Source: Streptomyces lacrimifluminis
Lineage (GTDB): Bacteria; Actinomycetota; Actinomycetes; Streptomycetales; Streptomycetaceae
DNA: 64,000 nt
NCBI RefSeq assembly: GCF_014646095.1
Contig: NZ_BMMU01000008.1
Span: forward strand, 62,001-126,000
Reading direction: 5' to 3'
The position numbers were made by a program, and so were the translations under genes. Positions within the stretch are counted from its first letter, which is position 1. Each line of letters starts with the position of its first letter. This document shows positions 1-8,607 of the stretch, in pieces. The notes under the pieces were generated by a model. It saw only the letters and a program-made list of their open reading frames with translations, was not told where the DNA came from and searched no databases.

Positions 1-152
1 CCCGCAACCTGCCCCAGGTGCACATCCTGGACCCGGGCCAGCTGAACACGTACGACGTTCTCGTCTCGGACGACGTGGTCTTCACCCAGGCCGCTTTCGA
101 GTCCTTCGTGTCCGGCCCCAAGGCCACTGACACCGAAGGGAGCGAGGTCTGA
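1..152 (+). CDS. rplD: 50S ribosomal protein L4, 3' end (partial)
   Basis: Only the last 49 codons are in the window; the gene enters from the left. The visible C-terminus reads [18 protein letters not shown] and ends at the TGA at 150-152, typical of the L4 C-terminal strand that binds 23S rRNA near the exit tunnel. The TGA shares its A with the rplW start (TGATG), so the two genes are translationally coupled within the S10 operon. Identity rests on sequence recognition and the strictly conserved position before rplW. Confidence 0.9.
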   Translation, partial: RNLPQVHILDPGQLNTYDVLVSDDVVFTQAAFESFVSGPKATDTEGSEV

Positions 153-571
153 TGGCGATCCGTCACCCCGCCATTGCCTCCAAGGCGGCCAAGGCCGCCA
201 AGGCCGCGCGCGTCGCCAAGGCGAAGCGCCACGAGGCCGAGGGCAAGAACACCGTCGTCACGCCGATCAGCAAGTCGTTCACGGACCACCGTGACGTCCT
301 GCTGAAGCCGGTCGTGTCCGAGAAGAGCTACGCGCTCATCGACGAGAACAAGTACACGTTCATCGTCGCTCCCGGAAGCAACAAGACCCAGATCAAGCAG
401 GCCGTCCAGGCGGTCTTCTCGGTCAAGGTCACCGGGGTCAACACGATCAACCGCATCGGCAAGCGCAAGCGCACCAAGAGCGGTTTCGGTAAGCGCGCTG
501 ACACCAAGCGCGCGATCGTGACCCTCGCCGAGGGCGACCGTATCGACATCTTCGGCGGTCCGGCCGCGTAA
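152..571 (+). CDS. rplW: 50S ribosomal protein L23
   Basis: L23 sits at the polypeptide exit site of the large subunit and docks trigger factor and SRP. The protein is 139 aa, longer than the usual ~100 aa because of an N-terminal Ala/Lys-rich extension (about residues 1-45) typical of Streptomyces; the globular domain begins near [13 protein letters not shown] and ends with the conserved [10 protein letters not shown]. The ATG overlaps the rplD stop by one base. It is followed after 38 bp by rplB. It is part of the long S10-type operon with no internal promoter evident here. Confidence 0.97.
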   Translation: MAIRHPAIASKAAKAAKAARVAKAKRHEAEGKNTVVTPISKSFTDHRDVLLKPVVSEKSYALIDENKYTFIVAPGSNKTQIKQAVQAVFSVKVTGVNTINRIGKRKRTKSGFGKRADTKRAIVTLAEGDRIDIFGGPAA

Positions 572-609
572 GCGGGTCGGATCGTCCGATATCGGACGAG
601 GACTGAGAA

Positions 610-1446
610 ATGGGAATCCGCAAGTACAAGCCGACTACGCCGGGCCGCCGTGGCTCCAGCGTCGCCGACTTCGTCGAGGTCACGCGGTCCACGCCGGAGA
701 AGTCGCTGGTTCGCCCCCTGCACAGCAAGGGCGGCCGTAACAATTCCGGTCGTGTGACCGTTCGCCACCAGGGTGGCGGACACAAGCGCGCCTACCGAGT
801 GATCGACTTCCGTCGTCACGACAAGGACGGCGTGCCGGCGAAGGTCGCGCACATCGAGTACGACCCCAACCGCACCGCGCGCATCGCGCTGCTGCACTAC
901 GCGGACGGCGAGAAGCGCTACATCCTCGCCCCCCGCAACCTGTCGCAGGGTGACCGCGTCGAGAACGGTCCTGGGGCCGACATCAAGCCGGGCAACAACC
1001 TGGCGCTCCGCAACATCCCGGTCGGTACCACGATCCACGCGATCGAGATCCGTCCCGGTGGCGGCGCCAAGTTCGCCCGCTCCGCAGGCGCCTCGGTACA
1101 GCTGCTGGCGAAGGAGGGCACGATGGCCCACCTTCGTATGCCCTCCGGTGAGATCCGTCTGGTCGACCAGCGCTGCCGCGCCACGGTCGGCGAGGTCGGC
1201 AACGCCGAGCAGAGCAACATCAACTGGGGCAAGGCCGGCCGTAAGCGCTGGCTGGGCGTCCGCCCGACCGTCCGCGGTGTGGCGATGAACCCGGTTGACC
1301 ACCCGCACGGTGGTGGTGAAGGCAAGACCTCCGGTGGTCGTCACCCGGTCTCGCCGTGGGGTCAGAAGGAGGGTCGTACTCGTTCGCCGAAGAAGGCTTC
1401 GAACAAGTACATCGTCCGCCGCCGCAAGACGAACAAGAAGCGCTAG
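610..1446 (+). CDS. rplB: 50S ribosomal protein L2
   Basis: L2 is a primary 23S rRNA binding protein needed for subunit association and close to the peptidyl-transferase centre. The 278-aa length matches the bacterial family. The diagnostic C-terminal loop [19 protein letters not shown] is intact, including the conserved His of the HPHGGGEG motif, and the tail is Lys/Arg-rich. The ATG at 610 is preceded by a GAGGACTGAG Shine-Dalgarno region. It lies between rplW and rpsS in the S10 operon order. Confidence 0.98.
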   Translation: MGIRKYKPTTPGRRGSSVADFVEVTRSTPEKSLVRPLHSKGGRNNSGRVTVRHQGGGHKRAYRVIDFRRHDKDGVPAKVAHIEYDPNRTARIALLHYADGEKRYILAPRNLSQGDRVENGPGADIKPGNNLALRNIPVGTTIHAIEIRPGGGAKFARSAGASVQLLAKEGTMAHLRMPSGEIRLVDQRCRATVGEVGNAEQSNINWGKAGRKRWLGVRPTVRGVAMNPVDHPHGGGEGKTSGGRHPVSPWGQKEGRTRSPKKASNKYIVRRRKTNKKR

Positions 1447-1458
1447 GAGCGGGTTTAG

Positions 1459-1740
1459 ATGCCGCGCAGTCTCAAGAAGGGACCCTTCGTCGACGGACAC
1501 CTTGTAAAGAAGGTGGACGTACAGAACGAAGCCGGTACCAAGAACGTCATCAAGACCTGGTCCCGTCGCTCGATGATCATCCCGGCCATGCTCGGCCACA
1601 CGATCGCGGTGCACAACGGCAAGACCCACATTCCGGTGTTTGTCACCGAGTCGATGGTCGGCCACAAGCTCGGCGAGTTCTCGCCGACGCGCACCTTCCG
1701 GGGTCACGTCAAGGACGACCGGAAGTCGAAGCGCCGCTAA
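1459..1740 (+). CDS. rpsS: 30S ribosomal protein S19
   Basis: S19 binds the 30S head with S13. The 93-aa product starts [12 protein letters not shown] and contains [19 protein letters not shown] and the [15 protein letters not shown] signature, all standard for S19. It starts 12 bp after the rplB stop and is followed by rplV. Length and motifs are ordinary. Confidence 0.98.
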   Translation: MPRSLKKGPFVDGHLVKKVDVQNEAGTKNVIKTWSRRSMIIPAMLGHTIAVHNGKTHIPVFVTESMVGHKLGEFSPTRTFRGHVKDDRKSKRR

Positions 1741-1782
1741 CGCGGGGTGGAATCGACCATGACAGACACTGGAAGGACAACC

Positions 1783-2130
1783 ATGGAAGCCAGGGCCCAG
1801 GCGCGGTACATCCGCGTTACGCCCATGAAGGCCCGCCGCGTGGTGGACCTTATCCGTGGCATGGATGCCACGGAGGCTCAGGCGGTCCTGCGTTTCGCCC
1901 CGCAGGCCGCGAGCGTGCCGGTCGGCAAGGTGCTTGACAGCGCCATCGCCAACGCCGCACACAACTACGACCACACCGACGCCGGCAGCCTCGTCATCAC
2001 CGAGGCGTACGTCGACGAGGGTCCGACTCTGAAGCGGTTCCGTCCGCGTGCCCAGGGTCGCGCCTACCGGATCCGCAAGCGGACCAGCCACATCACCGTG
2101 GTCGTCAGCAGCAAGGAAGGAACCCGGTAA
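1783..2130 (+). CDS. rplV: 50S ribosomal protein L22
   Basis: L22 lines the polypeptide exit tunnel; its extended beta-hairpin loop is the site of macrolide resistance changes in other bacteria. I chose the ATG at 1783 ([20 protein letters not shown], 115 aa) because a GGAAGGA ribosome-binding site lies 5 bp upstream; an in-frame ATG at 1759 and a GTG at 1747 could give 8-12 extra residues. The C-terminal hairpin region [20 protein letters not shown] is intact. The TAA stop shares its last base with the rpsC ATG (TAATG). Confidence 0.95.
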   Translation: MEARAQARYIRVTPMKARRVVDLIRGMDATEAQAVLRFAPQAASVPVGKVLDSAIANAAHNYDHTDAGSLVITEAYVDEGPTLKRFRPRAQGRAYRIRKRTSHITVVVSSKEGTR

Positions 2131-2978
2131 TGGGCCAGAAGGTTAACCCGCATGGGTTCCGGCTCGGCATCACCACGGACTTCAAGTCCCGGTGGTACGC
2201 CGACAAGCTGTACAAGGACTACGTCGGTGAAGACGTCGCCATCCGTCGGATGATGACGTCCGGCATGGAGCGCGCCGGCATCTCGAAGGTTGAGATCGAG
2301 CGCACCCGTGACCGCGTCCGCGTCGACATCCACACCGCGCGTCCGGGCATCGTCATCGGCCGCCGTGGCGCCGAGGCCGACCGTATCCGCGGCGACCTGG
2401 AGAAGCTGACCAAGAAGCAGGTCCAGCTCAACATCCTCGAGGTCAAGAACCCCGAGCTCGATGCTCAGCTGGTCGCTCAGGCCGTCGCTGAGCAGCTGTC
2501 CTCCCGCGTCTCCTTCCGTCGGGCCATGCGTAAGAGCATGCAGTCGACGATGAAGGCCGGCGCCAAGGGCATCAAGATCCAGTGCGGTGGCCGTCTCGGC
2601 GGCGCCGAGATGTCCCGCTCGGAGTTCTACCGCGAGGGCCGTGTGCCCCTGCACACGCTCCGCGCGAACGTGGACTACGGCTTCTTCGAGGCCAAGACGA
2701 CCTTCGGCCGTATCGGTGTGAAGGTCTGGATCTACAAGGGCGACGTCAAGAACATCGCCGAGGTCCGCGCCGAGAACGCCGCTGCCCGTGCGGGTAACCG
2801 CCCGGCTCGCGGCGGTGCCGGTGGCGGCAGCGACCGTCCGGCCCGTGGTGGTGGCCGCGGTGGCGAGCGTGGCGGCCGTGGCCGCAAGCCGCAGCAGGCT
2901 CCCGCTGCCGAGGCCCCCAAGGCCGAGGCTCCGGCGGCTGCCGCTCCGGCTGCTGAAAGCACCGGAACGGAGGCCTGA
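2130..2978 (+). CDS. rpsC: 30S ribosomal protein S3
   Basis: S3 lies at the mRNA entry site of the 30S subunit and has helicase-assisting activity with S4 and S5. It starts [14 protein letters not shown], has a KH-type RNA-binding domain around residues 40-110 (including [14 protein letters not shown]) and the C-terminal S3 domain. At 282 aa it is about 50 residues longer than the E. coli protein. The extra C-terminus is first Gly/Arg-rich ([11 protein letters not shown]) and then Ala/Pro/Glu-rich, a disordered tail typical of Streptomyces. It overlaps the rplV stop by 1 base. Confidence 0.97.
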   Translation: MGQKVNPHGFRLGITTDFKSRWYADKLYKDYVGEDVAIRRMMTSGMERAGISKVEIERTRDRVRVDIHTARPGIVIGRRGAEADRIRGDLEKLTKKQVQLNILEVKNPELDAQLVAQAVAEQLSSRVSFRRAMRKSMQSTMKAGAKGIKIQCGGRLGGAEMSRSEFYREGRVPLHTLRANVDYGFFEAKTTFGRIGVKVWIYKGDVKNIAEVRAENAAARAGNRPARGGAGGGSDRPARGGGRGGERGGRGRKPQQAPAAEAPKAEAPAAAAPAAESTGTEA

Positions 2979-2983
2979 CCGAA

Positions 2984-3403
2984 ATGCTGATCCCCCGTAG
3001 GGTCAAGCACCGCAAGCAGCACCACCCGAAGCGCCGTGGCATGGCCAAGGGCGGTACGGCGGTCTCGTTCGGCGAGTACGGCATTCAGGCCGTCACGCCG
3101 GCATACGTGACCAACCGCCAGATCGAGGCGGCCCGTATCGCGATGACCCGCCACATCAAGCGTGGCGGCAAGGTCTGGATCAACATCTACCCGGACCGCC
3201 CGCTCACGAAGAAGCCTGCCGAGACCCGCATGGGTTCCGGTAAGGGTTCTCCCGAGTGGTGGATCGCGAACGTGCACCCGGGCCGGGTCATGTTCGAACT
3301 GTCCTACCCCAACGAGAAGATCGCCCGTGAGGCCCTCACTCGCGCAGCCCACAAGCTGCCGATGAAGTGCCGGATCGTCAAGCGCGAGGCAGGTGAAGCG
3401 TGA
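2984..3403 (+). CDS. rplP: 50S ribosomal protein L16
   Basis: L16 organises the A site of the large subunit. The 139-aa protein begins [19 protein letters not shown] and carries [20 protein letters not shown], the universally conserved L16 segment that contains the arginine hydroxylated in other bacteria. The start lies 6 bp after the rpsC stop. The TGA stop overlaps the rpmC start. Confidence 0.98.
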   Translation: MLIPRRVKHRKQHHPKRRGMAKGGTAVSFGEYGIQAVTPAYVTNRQIEAARIAMTRHIKRGGKVWINIYPDRPLTKKPAETRMGSGKGSPEWWIANVHPGRVMFELSYPNEKIAREALTRAAHKLPMKCRIVKREAGEA

Positions 3404-3627
3404 TGTCGGCCGGTACCAAGGCGTCCGAGCTGCGCGAACTGGGTGACGAGGAGCTTCTCAACAAGCTCCGCGAAGCCAAGGAAGAGCTGTTCAACCTCCG
3501 CTTCCAGGCGGCGACCGGTCAGCTCGAGAACCACGGTCGGCTCAAGGCCGTCCGTAAGGACATCGCGCGGATCTACACCCTGATGCGTGAGCGCGAGCTG
3601 GGCATCGAGACGGTGGAGAGCGCCTGA
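3403..3627 (+). CDS. rpmC: 50S ribosomal protein L29
   Basis: L29 is a small two-helix protein at the exit-tunnel rim that contacts L23 and trigger factor. I take the ATG at 3403, which overlaps the rplP TGA (TGATG), giving 74 aa beginning [13 protein letters not shown]; a GTG at 3400 would add one residue. The AGGTGAAG stretch upstream serves as ribosome-binding site. It contains the conserved [14 protein letters not shown] helix. It overlaps rpsQ by 1 base. Confidence 0.96.
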   Translation: MSAGTKASELRELGDEELLNKLREAKEELFNLRFQAATGQLENHGRLKAVRKDIARIYTLMRERELGIETVESA

Positions 3628-3917
3628 TGAGCGAGAGCAACGTGACTGAGCAGAGCAGCACCGAAGCCCGAGGCTTCCGCAAGACCCGTGAGGGTCTCGT
3701 CGTCAGCGACAAGATGGACAAGACCGTCGTCGTCGCCGTCGAGGACCGCGTGAAGCACGCGCTGTACGGCAAGGTCATCCGCCGTACGAACAAGCTCAAG
3801 GCTCACGACGAGCAGAACGCCGCCGGCGTCGGCGACCGTGTCCTCATCATGGAGACCCGGCCGCTGTCCGCCTCGAAGCGGTGGCGCATCGTCGAGATCC
3901 TCGAGAAGGCCAAGTAA
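3627..3917 (+). CDS. rpsQ: 30S ribosomal protein S17
   Basis: S17 is an OB-fold primary binder of 16S rRNA. The 96-aa protein has a Streptomyces-type N-terminal extension of about 15 residues before [20 protein letters not shown] and the [17 protein letters not shown]-terminal signature. It is the last gene of the S10-type segment; a 118-bp gap with a strong hairpin separates it from rplN. Confidence 0.97.
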   Translation: MSESNVTEQSSTEARGFRKTREGLVVSDKMDKTVVVAVEDRVKHALYGKVIRRTNKLKAHDEQNAAGVGDRVLIMETRPLSASKRWRIVEILEKAK

Positions 3918-3972
3918 TTCCTCCTGCGGCCCTACGAAAAATAGGGGCCCCGCAGGTCAGTTCCGCCAGGCT

Positions 3973-4007
3973 CGGTGGGCTCCGTAAATCACTTACGGAG
4001 CCCACCG
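3973..4007 (+). terminator. Perfect 15-bp hairpin between S10 and spc segments
   Basis: Bases 3973-3987 and 3993-4007 are exact inverted complements with a 5-nt loop (CGGTGGGCTCCGTAA in the left arm). There is no U-tract, as is usual for Streptomyces terminators. A second, bulged GC-rich inverted repeat lies just upstream at about 3927-3956. The position coincides with the classical boundary between the S10 and spc operons, so this is either a terminator or a partial attenuator; the sequence cannot tell which. Confidence 0.7.
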
Positions 4008-4035
4008 GGAACCGGCAGACAATCAGGAGATAGAC

Positions 4036-4404
4036 GTGATCCAGCAGGAGTCGCGACTGCGTGTCGCCGACAACACTGGTGCGAAGGAAATCCTTTGCAT
4101 CCGTGTCCTCGGTGGCTCCGGTCGCCGCTACGCGGGCATCGGCGACGTCATCGTCGCCACCGTCAAGGACGCGATCCCCGGTGGCAACGTGAAGAAGGGT
4201 GACGTCATCAAGGCCGTCATCGTTCGCACCGTCAAGGAGCGCCGCCGTCCCGACGGCTCGTACATCCGCTTTGACGAGAACGCCGCTGTTGTTCTGAAGA
4301 ACGACGGCGACCCTCGTGGCACCCGTATCTTCGGCCCGGTGGGCCGGGAGCTGCGCGAGAAGAAGTTCATGAAGATCATCTCGCTCGCGCCGGAGGTGCT
4401 GTAA
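4036..4404 (+). CDS. rplN: 50S ribosomal protein L14
   Basis: L14 forms an intersubunit bridge and is the binding site of ribosome silencing factor RsfS. The 122-aa protein uses a GTG start ([20 protein letters not shown] after conversion) with an AGGAGATAG ribosome-binding site upstream. The L14 signature [22 protein letters not shown] and the C-terminal [18 protein letters not shown] are intact. It heads the spc-type block and is followed after 2 bp by rplX. Confidence 0.98.
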   Translation: MIQQESRLRVADNTGAKEILCIRVLGGSGRRYAGIGDVIVATVKDAIPGGNVKKGDVIKAVIVRTVKERRRPDGSYIRFDENAAVVLKNDGDPRGTRIFGPVGRELREKKFMKIISLAPEVL

Positions 4405-4406
4405 GC

Positions 4407-4730
4407 ATGAAGATCAAGAAGGGCGACCTGGTTCAGGTCATCACCGGTAAGGACAAGGGCAAGCAGGGCAAGGTCATCGCGGCCTTCCCCCGCGAGGACC
4501 GCGTCCTGGTCGAGGGTGTCAACCGGGTCAAGAAGCACACCAAGGCCGGCCCGACCGCAAAGGGTTCGCAGGCCGGCGGCATCGTCACGACCGAGGCGCC
4601 CGTCCACGTCTCCAACGTCCAGCTGGTCGTTGAGAAGGACGGCAACAAGGTTGTCACGCGTGTCGGTTACCGCTTCGACGACGAGGGCAACAAGATCCGC
4701 GTTGCCAAGCGGACGGGTGAGGACATCTGA
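4407..4730 (+). CDS. rplX: 50S ribosomal protein L24
   Basis: L24 is an assembly initiator for the 50S subunit with a KOW motif. The 107-aa product starts [20 protein letters not shown], which is the KOW motif, followed by the conserved [12 protein letters not shown]. It starts 2 bp after rplN and its TGA overlaps the rplE ATG by one base. Confidence 0.98.
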   Translation: MKIKKGDLVQVITGKDKGKQGKVIAAFPREDRVLVEGVNRVKKHTKAGPTAKGSQAGGIVTTEAPVHVSNVQLVVEKDGNKVVTRVGYRFDDEGNKIRVAKRTGEDI

Positions 4731-5287
4731 TGACTACCACCACGACTCCGCGTCTCAAGACGAAGTACCGCGAGGACATCGCGGGCAAGCTGCGTGAGGA
4801 GTTCTCCTACGAGAACGTCATGCAGATCCCCGGCCTCGTCAAGATCGTGGTCAACATGGGTGTGGGCGACGCCGCCCGCGACTCCAAGCTGATCGAGGGC
4901 GCCATCCGCGACCTCACCACGATCACCGGTCAGAAGCCGGCCGTCACCAAGGCCCGTAAGTCCATCGCGCAGTTCAAGCTGCGTGAGGGCCAGCCGATCG
5001 GTGCCCACGTCACGCTTCGTGGCGACCGCATGTGGGAGTTCCTGGACCGCACCCTGTCGCTCGCGCTGCCGCGCATCCGCGACTTCCGTGGTCTGTCCCC
5101 CAAGCAGTTCGACGGCCGTGGCAACTACACCTTCGGTCTCACCGAGCAGGTCATGTTCCACGAGATCGACCAGGACAAGATCGACCGCACCCGGGGTATG
5201 GACATCACCGTGGTGACCACGGCGACCAACGACGCTGAGGGCCGCGCGCTCCTCCGTCACCTCGGCTTCCCCTTCAAGGAGGCGTAA
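4730..5287 (+). CDS. rplE: 50S ribosomal protein L5
   Basis: L5 binds 5S rRNA and contacts the P-site tRNA. The 185-aa protein carries [18 protein letters not shown], the [13 protein letters not shown] segment and the [19 protein letters not shown] signature. The N-terminal TTTTTP stretch is Streptomyces-like. It is coupled to rplX by a 1-bp overlap and is followed 5 bp later by rpsZ. Confidence 0.98.
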   Translation: MTTTTTPRLKTKYREDIAGKLREEFSYENVMQIPGLVKIVVNMGVGDAARDSKLIEGAIRDLTTITGQKPAVTKARKSIAQFKLREGQPIGAHVTLRGDRMWEFLDRTLSLALPRIRDFRGLSPKQFDGRGNYTFGLTEQVMFHEIDQDKIDRTRGMDITVVTTATNDAEGRALLRHLGFPFKEA

Positions 5288-5292
5288 GCGAG

Positions 5293-5478
5293 ATGGCGAA
5301 GAAGGCTCTGATTGCCAAGGCTGCTCGTAAGCCCAAGTTCGGCGTACGTGGCTACACGCGCTGCCAGCGCTGTGGCCGTCCGCACTCCGTGTACCGCAAG
5401 TTCGGCCTGTGCCGCGTGTGCCTTCGTGAGATGGCTCACCGTGGCGAGCTGCCGGGCGTGACCAAGAGCTCCTGGTAA
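5293..5478 (+). CDS. rpsZ: 30S ribosomal protein S14, zinc-binding type Z
   Basis: S14 is needed for assembly of the 30S head. This is the 61-aa zinc form: Cys24, Cys27, Cys40 and Cys43 form a CxxC-X12-CxxC zinc ribbon. Streptomycetes usually carry a second, zinc-free S14 paralogue repressed by Zur elsewhere; the form here is the housekeeping version used under zinc sufficiency. It follows rplE by 5 bp; a 219-bp gap precedes rpsH. Confidence 0.97.
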   Translation: MAKKALIAKAARKPKFGVRGYTRCQRCGRPHSVYRKFGLCRVCLREMAHRGELPGVTKSSW

Positions 5479-5525
5479 TCCCTCTTTTTAGGGATTCCCG
5501 AAGCTCTCGGTAAGCAATGGGCGTG

Positions 5526-5574
5526 TCAGGCGCCCACCCTTTCATGGCTTAGGCTTGGAGGGTTGGGCGCCTGA
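5526..5574 (+). promoter_or_regulatory. Hairpin in the rpsZ-rpsH spacer
   Basis: Bases 5526-5535 (TCAGGCGCCC) pair exactly with 5565-5574. After a small internal loop the stem continues with CCC 5537-5539 against GGG 5560-5562, leaving a ~20-nt apical loop. A smaller perfect 7-bp hairpin overlaps the rpsZ stop codon (5477-5496). The 219-bp spacer is unusual inside this otherwise compact operon. A role in differential expression or ribosomal-protein feedback (S8 does this in E. coli) is inference only. Confidence 0.5.
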
Positions 5575-5697
5575 TTGCCGCCCGTACGACTTACTACGCC
5601 GTAGGTCCCCCGCACCGCACCCGTCCCGCCACTGAGTGAGTGGGGAGAGGGATGGCGCATCCAGGAAACCCCGGCGAGAGAGGCCGAAGGCCAATTC

Positions 5698-6096
5698 ATG
5701 ACCATGACTGATCCGATCGCGGACATGCTGACTCGTCTGCGTAACGCGAACTCGGCGTACCACGACGATGTCGCGATGCCGCACAGCAAGATCAAGTCGC
5801 ACATCGCGGAGATCCTCCAGCAGGAGGGCTTCATCACCGGCTGGAAGGTCGAGGACGCCGAAGTCGGCAAGAAGCTCGTCCTCGAGCTGAAGTTCGGCCC
5901 GAACCGTGAGCGCTCCATCGCGGGCATCAAGCGGATTTCGAAGCCTGGTCTGCGTGTGTACGCGAAGTCCACCTCCCTGCCCAAGGTGCTCGGTGGCCTC
6001 GGCGTGGCGATCATCTCCACGTCGCACGGTCTCCTCACCGACAAGCAGGCCGGCAAGAAGGGCGTAGGCGGAGAAGTCCTCGCCTACGTCTGGTAG
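5698..6096 (+). CDS. rpsH: 30S ribosomal protein S8
   Basis: S8 is a primary 16S rRNA binder in the central domain. The 132-aa product begins [18 protein letters not shown], the family's standard N-terminus, and ends with the conserved [11 protein letters not shown], including [12 protein letters not shown]. The ATG at 5698 is chosen; a second ATG two codons on is possible. A GAGAGAGGCCGAAGG region upstream supplies a ribosome-binding site. Confidence 0.98.
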   Translation: MTMTDPIADMLTRLRNANSAYHDDVAMPHSKIKSHIAEILQQEGFITGWKVEDAEVGKKLVLELKFGPNRERSIAGIKRISKPGLRVYAKSTSLPKVLGGLGVAIISTSHGLLTDKQAGKKGVGGEVLAYVW

Positions 6097-6117
6097 AAGG
6101 GAACGGAGGAAACAGCT

Positions 6118-6657
6118 ATGTCGCGTATTGGCAAGCTCCCCATCACGGTTCCCGCCGGCGTGGACGTCACCATCGACGGCCGTACGGTTTCGGTGAAGGG
6201 CCCCAAGGGCTCTCTCTCCCACACCGTCGCTGCGCCGATCGACATCGCCAAGGGTGAGGACGGCGTTCTCAACGTCACCCGCCCCAACGACGAGCGTCAG
6301 AACAAGGCCCTGCACGGCCTGTCCCGCACGCTGGTGGCGAACATGATCACCGGCGTGACCACGGGTTACGTGAAGAAGCTCGAGATCAGCGGTGTCGGTT
6401 ACCGCGTGGCGGCGAAGGGCTCGAACCTCGAGTTCGCGCTCGGCTACAGCCACCCGATCACCGTCGAAGCGCCCGAGGGCATCAGCTTCAAGGTCGAGAA
6501 CCCGACGCGGTTCTCGGTCGAGGGCATCGACAAGCAGAAGGTCGGCGAGGTTGCGGCCAACATCCGCAAGCTGCGCAAGCCCGACCCGTACAAGGCCAAG
6601 GGTGTCAAGTACGAGGGCGAAGTCATCCGCCGCAAGGTCGGAAAGGCGGGTAAGTAA
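6118..6657 (+). CDS. rplF: 50S ribosomal protein L6
   Basis: L6 sits near the sarcin-ricin loop and the factor-binding region. The 179-aa protein starts [17 protein letters not shown] and contains both L6 half-domains, with the C-terminal signature [20 protein letters not shown] strong GGAGGAAACAGCT ribosome-binding region precedes the ATG. It lies 21 bp after rpsH and 3 bp before rplR. Confidence 0.98.
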   Translation: MSRIGKLPITVPAGVDVTIDGRTVSVKGPKGSLSHTVAAPIDIAKGEDGVLNVTRPNDERQNKALHGLSRTLVANMITGVTTGYVKKLEISGVGYRVAAKGSNLEFALGYSHPITVEAPEGISFKVENPTRFSVEGIDKQKVGEVAANIRKLRKPDPYKAKGVKYEGEVIRRKVGKAGK

Positions 6658-6660
6658 GCC

Positions 6661-7047
6661 ATGGCATACGGTACGAAGATCGCTAAGGGCGACGCTTACA
6701 AGCGTGCTGCCATCAAGCGGCGTCACATCCGGATCCGTAAGAAGGTCAACGGAACGGCTGAGCGTCCCCGCCTGGTTGTCACCCGCTCGAACCGCCACAT
6801 CGTGGCCCAGGTGATCGACGACATCCAGGGTCACACCCTGGCGTCGGCGTCGACCCTGGACGCTTCGATCCGCGGTAACGAGGGCGAAGACAAGTCGGCG
6901 CAGGCAGGCAAGGTCGGCGCACTCGTCGCCGAGCGTGCCAAGGCCGCAGGTGTCGAGGCCGTCGTGTTCGACCGTGGTGGCAGCCGGTACGCCGGGCGTA
7001 TCGCCGCCCTGGCCGACGCCGCCCGCGAAGCCGGGCTCAAGTTCTGA
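6661..7047 (+). CDS. rplR: 50S ribosomal protein L18
   Basis: L18 binds 5S rRNA together with L5 and L25. The 128-aa product starts [20 protein letters not shown]; the RNA-binding N-terminus is basic, followed by [20 protein letters not shown] and the C-terminal [20 protein letters not shown] signature. It begins 3 bp after rplF and is followed by a 71-bp gap before rpsE. Confidence 0.97.
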   Translation: MAYGTKIAKGDAYKRAAIKRRHIRIRKKVNGTAERPRLVVTRSNRHIVAQVIDDIQGHTLASASTLDASIRGNEGEDKSAQAGKVGALVAERAKAAGVEAVVFDRGGSRYAGRIAALADAAREAGLKF

Positions 7048-7118
7048 GCCGCCCGTCGCGCTCGCGACTTAACCGTCGCAGCGCAGCGTAGCTAGCGGAA
7101 AAAGAGAGAGGTAATCCA

Positions 7119-7724
7119 ATGGCTGGACCCCAGCGCCGCGGAAGCGGTGCCGGTGGCGGCGAGCGGCGGGACCGGAAGGGCCGTGACGGCGGCGCTGCTG
7201 CCGCCGAGAAGACCGCGTACGTTGAGCGCGTTGTCGCGATCAACCGCGTCGCCAAGGTTGTGAAGGGTGGTCGTCGCTTCAGCTTCACTGCGCTCGTCGT
7301 AGTGGGCGATGGCGATGGCACCGTCGGTGTCGGTTACGGCAAGGCCAAGGAGGTGCCGGCCGCGATCGCCAAGGGTGTTGAAGAGGCCAAGAAGCACTTC
7401 TTCAAGGTCCCCCGTATCCAGGGCACCATCCCGCACCCGATCACGGGCGAGAAGGCCGCGGGCGTCGTCCTGCTCAAGCCTGCTTCCCCCGGTACCGGCG
7501 TTATCGCCGGTGGCCCGGTGCGTGCTGTCCTCGAGTGCGCCGGCGTTCACGACATCCTGTCGAAGTCGCTCGGCTCGTCCAACGCGATCAACATCGTGCA
7601 CGCGACCGTGGCGGCCCTCAAGGGCCTGCAGCGTCCCGAGGAGATCGCGGCTCGCCGTGGTCTGCCCCTCGAGGACGTCGCCCCCGCGGCTCTGCTCCGT
7701 GCGCGTGCGGGAGCGGGTGCGTAA
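7119..7724 (+). CDS. rpsE: 30S ribosomal protein S5
   Basis: S5 is involved in translational fidelity and mRNA unwinding at the entry tunnel. The 201-aa protein has a Gly/Arg-rich N-terminal extension (about residues 1-25) before the dsRBD-like S5 domain ([20 protein letters not shown]) and the C-terminal domain with [30 protein letters not shown] ribosome-binding region lies upstream. The TAA overlaps the rpmD ATG by one base. Confidence 0.97.
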   Translation: MAGPQRRGSGAGGGERRDRKGRDGGAAAAEKTAYVERVVAINRVAKVVKGGRRFSFTALVVVGDGDGTVGVGYGKAKEVPAAIAKGVEEAKKHFFKVPRIQGTIPHPITGEKAAGVVLLKPASPGTGVIAGGPVRAVLECAGVHDILSKSLGSSNAINIVHATVAALKGLQRPEEIAARRGLPLEDVAPAALLRARAGAGA

Positions 7725-7906
7725 TGGCTCGCCTCAAGGTCACGCAGACGAAGTCGTACATCGGCAGCAAGCAGAACCACCGTGACACCCTGCGGTCCCT
7801 TGGTCTCAAGGGGATCAACACCGTGGTCGTCAAGGAGGACCGCCCCGAGTTCCGCGGAATGGTTCACACCGTCCGCCACCTCGTGACGGTTGAGGAGGTC
7901 GACTGA
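7724..7906 (+). CDS. rpmD: 50S ribosomal protein L30
   Basis: L30 is a small 50S protein absent from many bacteria but retained in streptomycetes. The 60-aa product reads [20 protein letters not shown] and then [20 protein letters not shown], the classical L30 motif. The ATG overlaps the rpsE stop (TAATG). It is followed 2 bp later by rplO. Confidence 0.97.
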   Translation: MARLKVTQTKSYIGSKQNHRDTLRSLGLKGINTVVVKEDRPEFRGMVHTVRHLVTVEEVD

Positions 7907-7908
7907 TC

Positions 7909-8364
7909 ATGGCGGAGAACAACCCGCTCAAGATCCACAACCTCCGTCCTGCCCCGGGCGCCAAGACCGCCAAGACCCGTGTGGGTCGTGGTGAGGCGTC
8001 GAAGGGTAAGACGGCTGGACGTGGTACCAAGGGCACGAAGGCTCGTTACCAGGTTCCGGAGCGCTTCGAGGGTGGCCAGATGCCCCTCCACATGCGTCTC
8101 CCGAAGCTCAAGGGCTTCAAGAACCCGTTCAAGACCGAGTACCAGGTCGTGAACCTCGACAAGCTGGGCGCGCTGTACCCGGAGGGTGGCGAGGTCACCG
8201 TCGAGGGTCTCGTCGCCAAGGGTGCCGTTCGCAAGAACAGCCTCGTCAAGGTCCTCGGCCAGGGCGAGATCTCCGTGGCGCTGCAGGTGACGGTCGACGC
8301 CGTCTCCGGCTCCGCCAAGGAGAAGATCACCGCCGCCGGCGGTACCGTCACCGAGCTGCTCTGA
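7909..8364 (+). CDS. rplO: 50S ribosomal protein L15
   Basis: L15 is a late-assembly 50S protein. The 151-aa product has the flexible basic N-terminus ([20 protein letters not shown]) and the C-terminal fold with [18 protein letters not shown]. It is the last ribosomal protein gene of the spc segment before secY and is followed by a strong hairpin. Confidence 0.97.
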   Translation: MAENNPLKIHNLRPAPGAKTAKTRVGRGEASKGKTAGRGTKGTKARYQVPERFEGGQMPLHMRLPKLKGFKNPFKTEYQVVNLDKLGALYPEGGEVTVEGLVAKGAVRKNSLVKVLGQGEISVALQVTVDAVSGSAKEKITAAGGTVTELL

Positions 8365-8400
8365 ACACCACAGGCGTCTCGATGACTTGAGCGATCCCTG

Positions 8401-8432
8401 CCGGGGATACCCCACAAATGGGGTATCCCCGG
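8401..8432 (+). terminator. Perfect 14-bp hairpin terminator after rplO
   Basis: The arms CCGGGGATACCCCA (8401-8414) and its exact complement (8419-8432) enclose the 4-nt loop CAAA. There is no U-run, as is common in high-GC actinomycetes. It lies 37 bp after rplO and 175 bp before secY, suggesting that secY-adk has its own promoter downstream or partial readthrough. Confidence 0.8.
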
Positions 8433-8607
8433 TTGGTCGTTCCTAGGAAGCATGGTCGCCGGTAAGGTGGCCAGCACTGTCAAGTTGAGTCCGTTGTGTT
8501 CGCGAGGAACTCCGGACGCCTCTTGGCTGTTAGTTATCTGTCAACGTATTCGTCGAACCTCAAAACCGTCACCTCTACGCAGTAGCGCGGGGGTCGCAGG
8601 AGGCACC

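Noticed and set aside
328..2091. 587-codon minus-strand frame opposite rplW-rplV
   Set aside because: It is a shadow of the conserved ribosomal protein genes.
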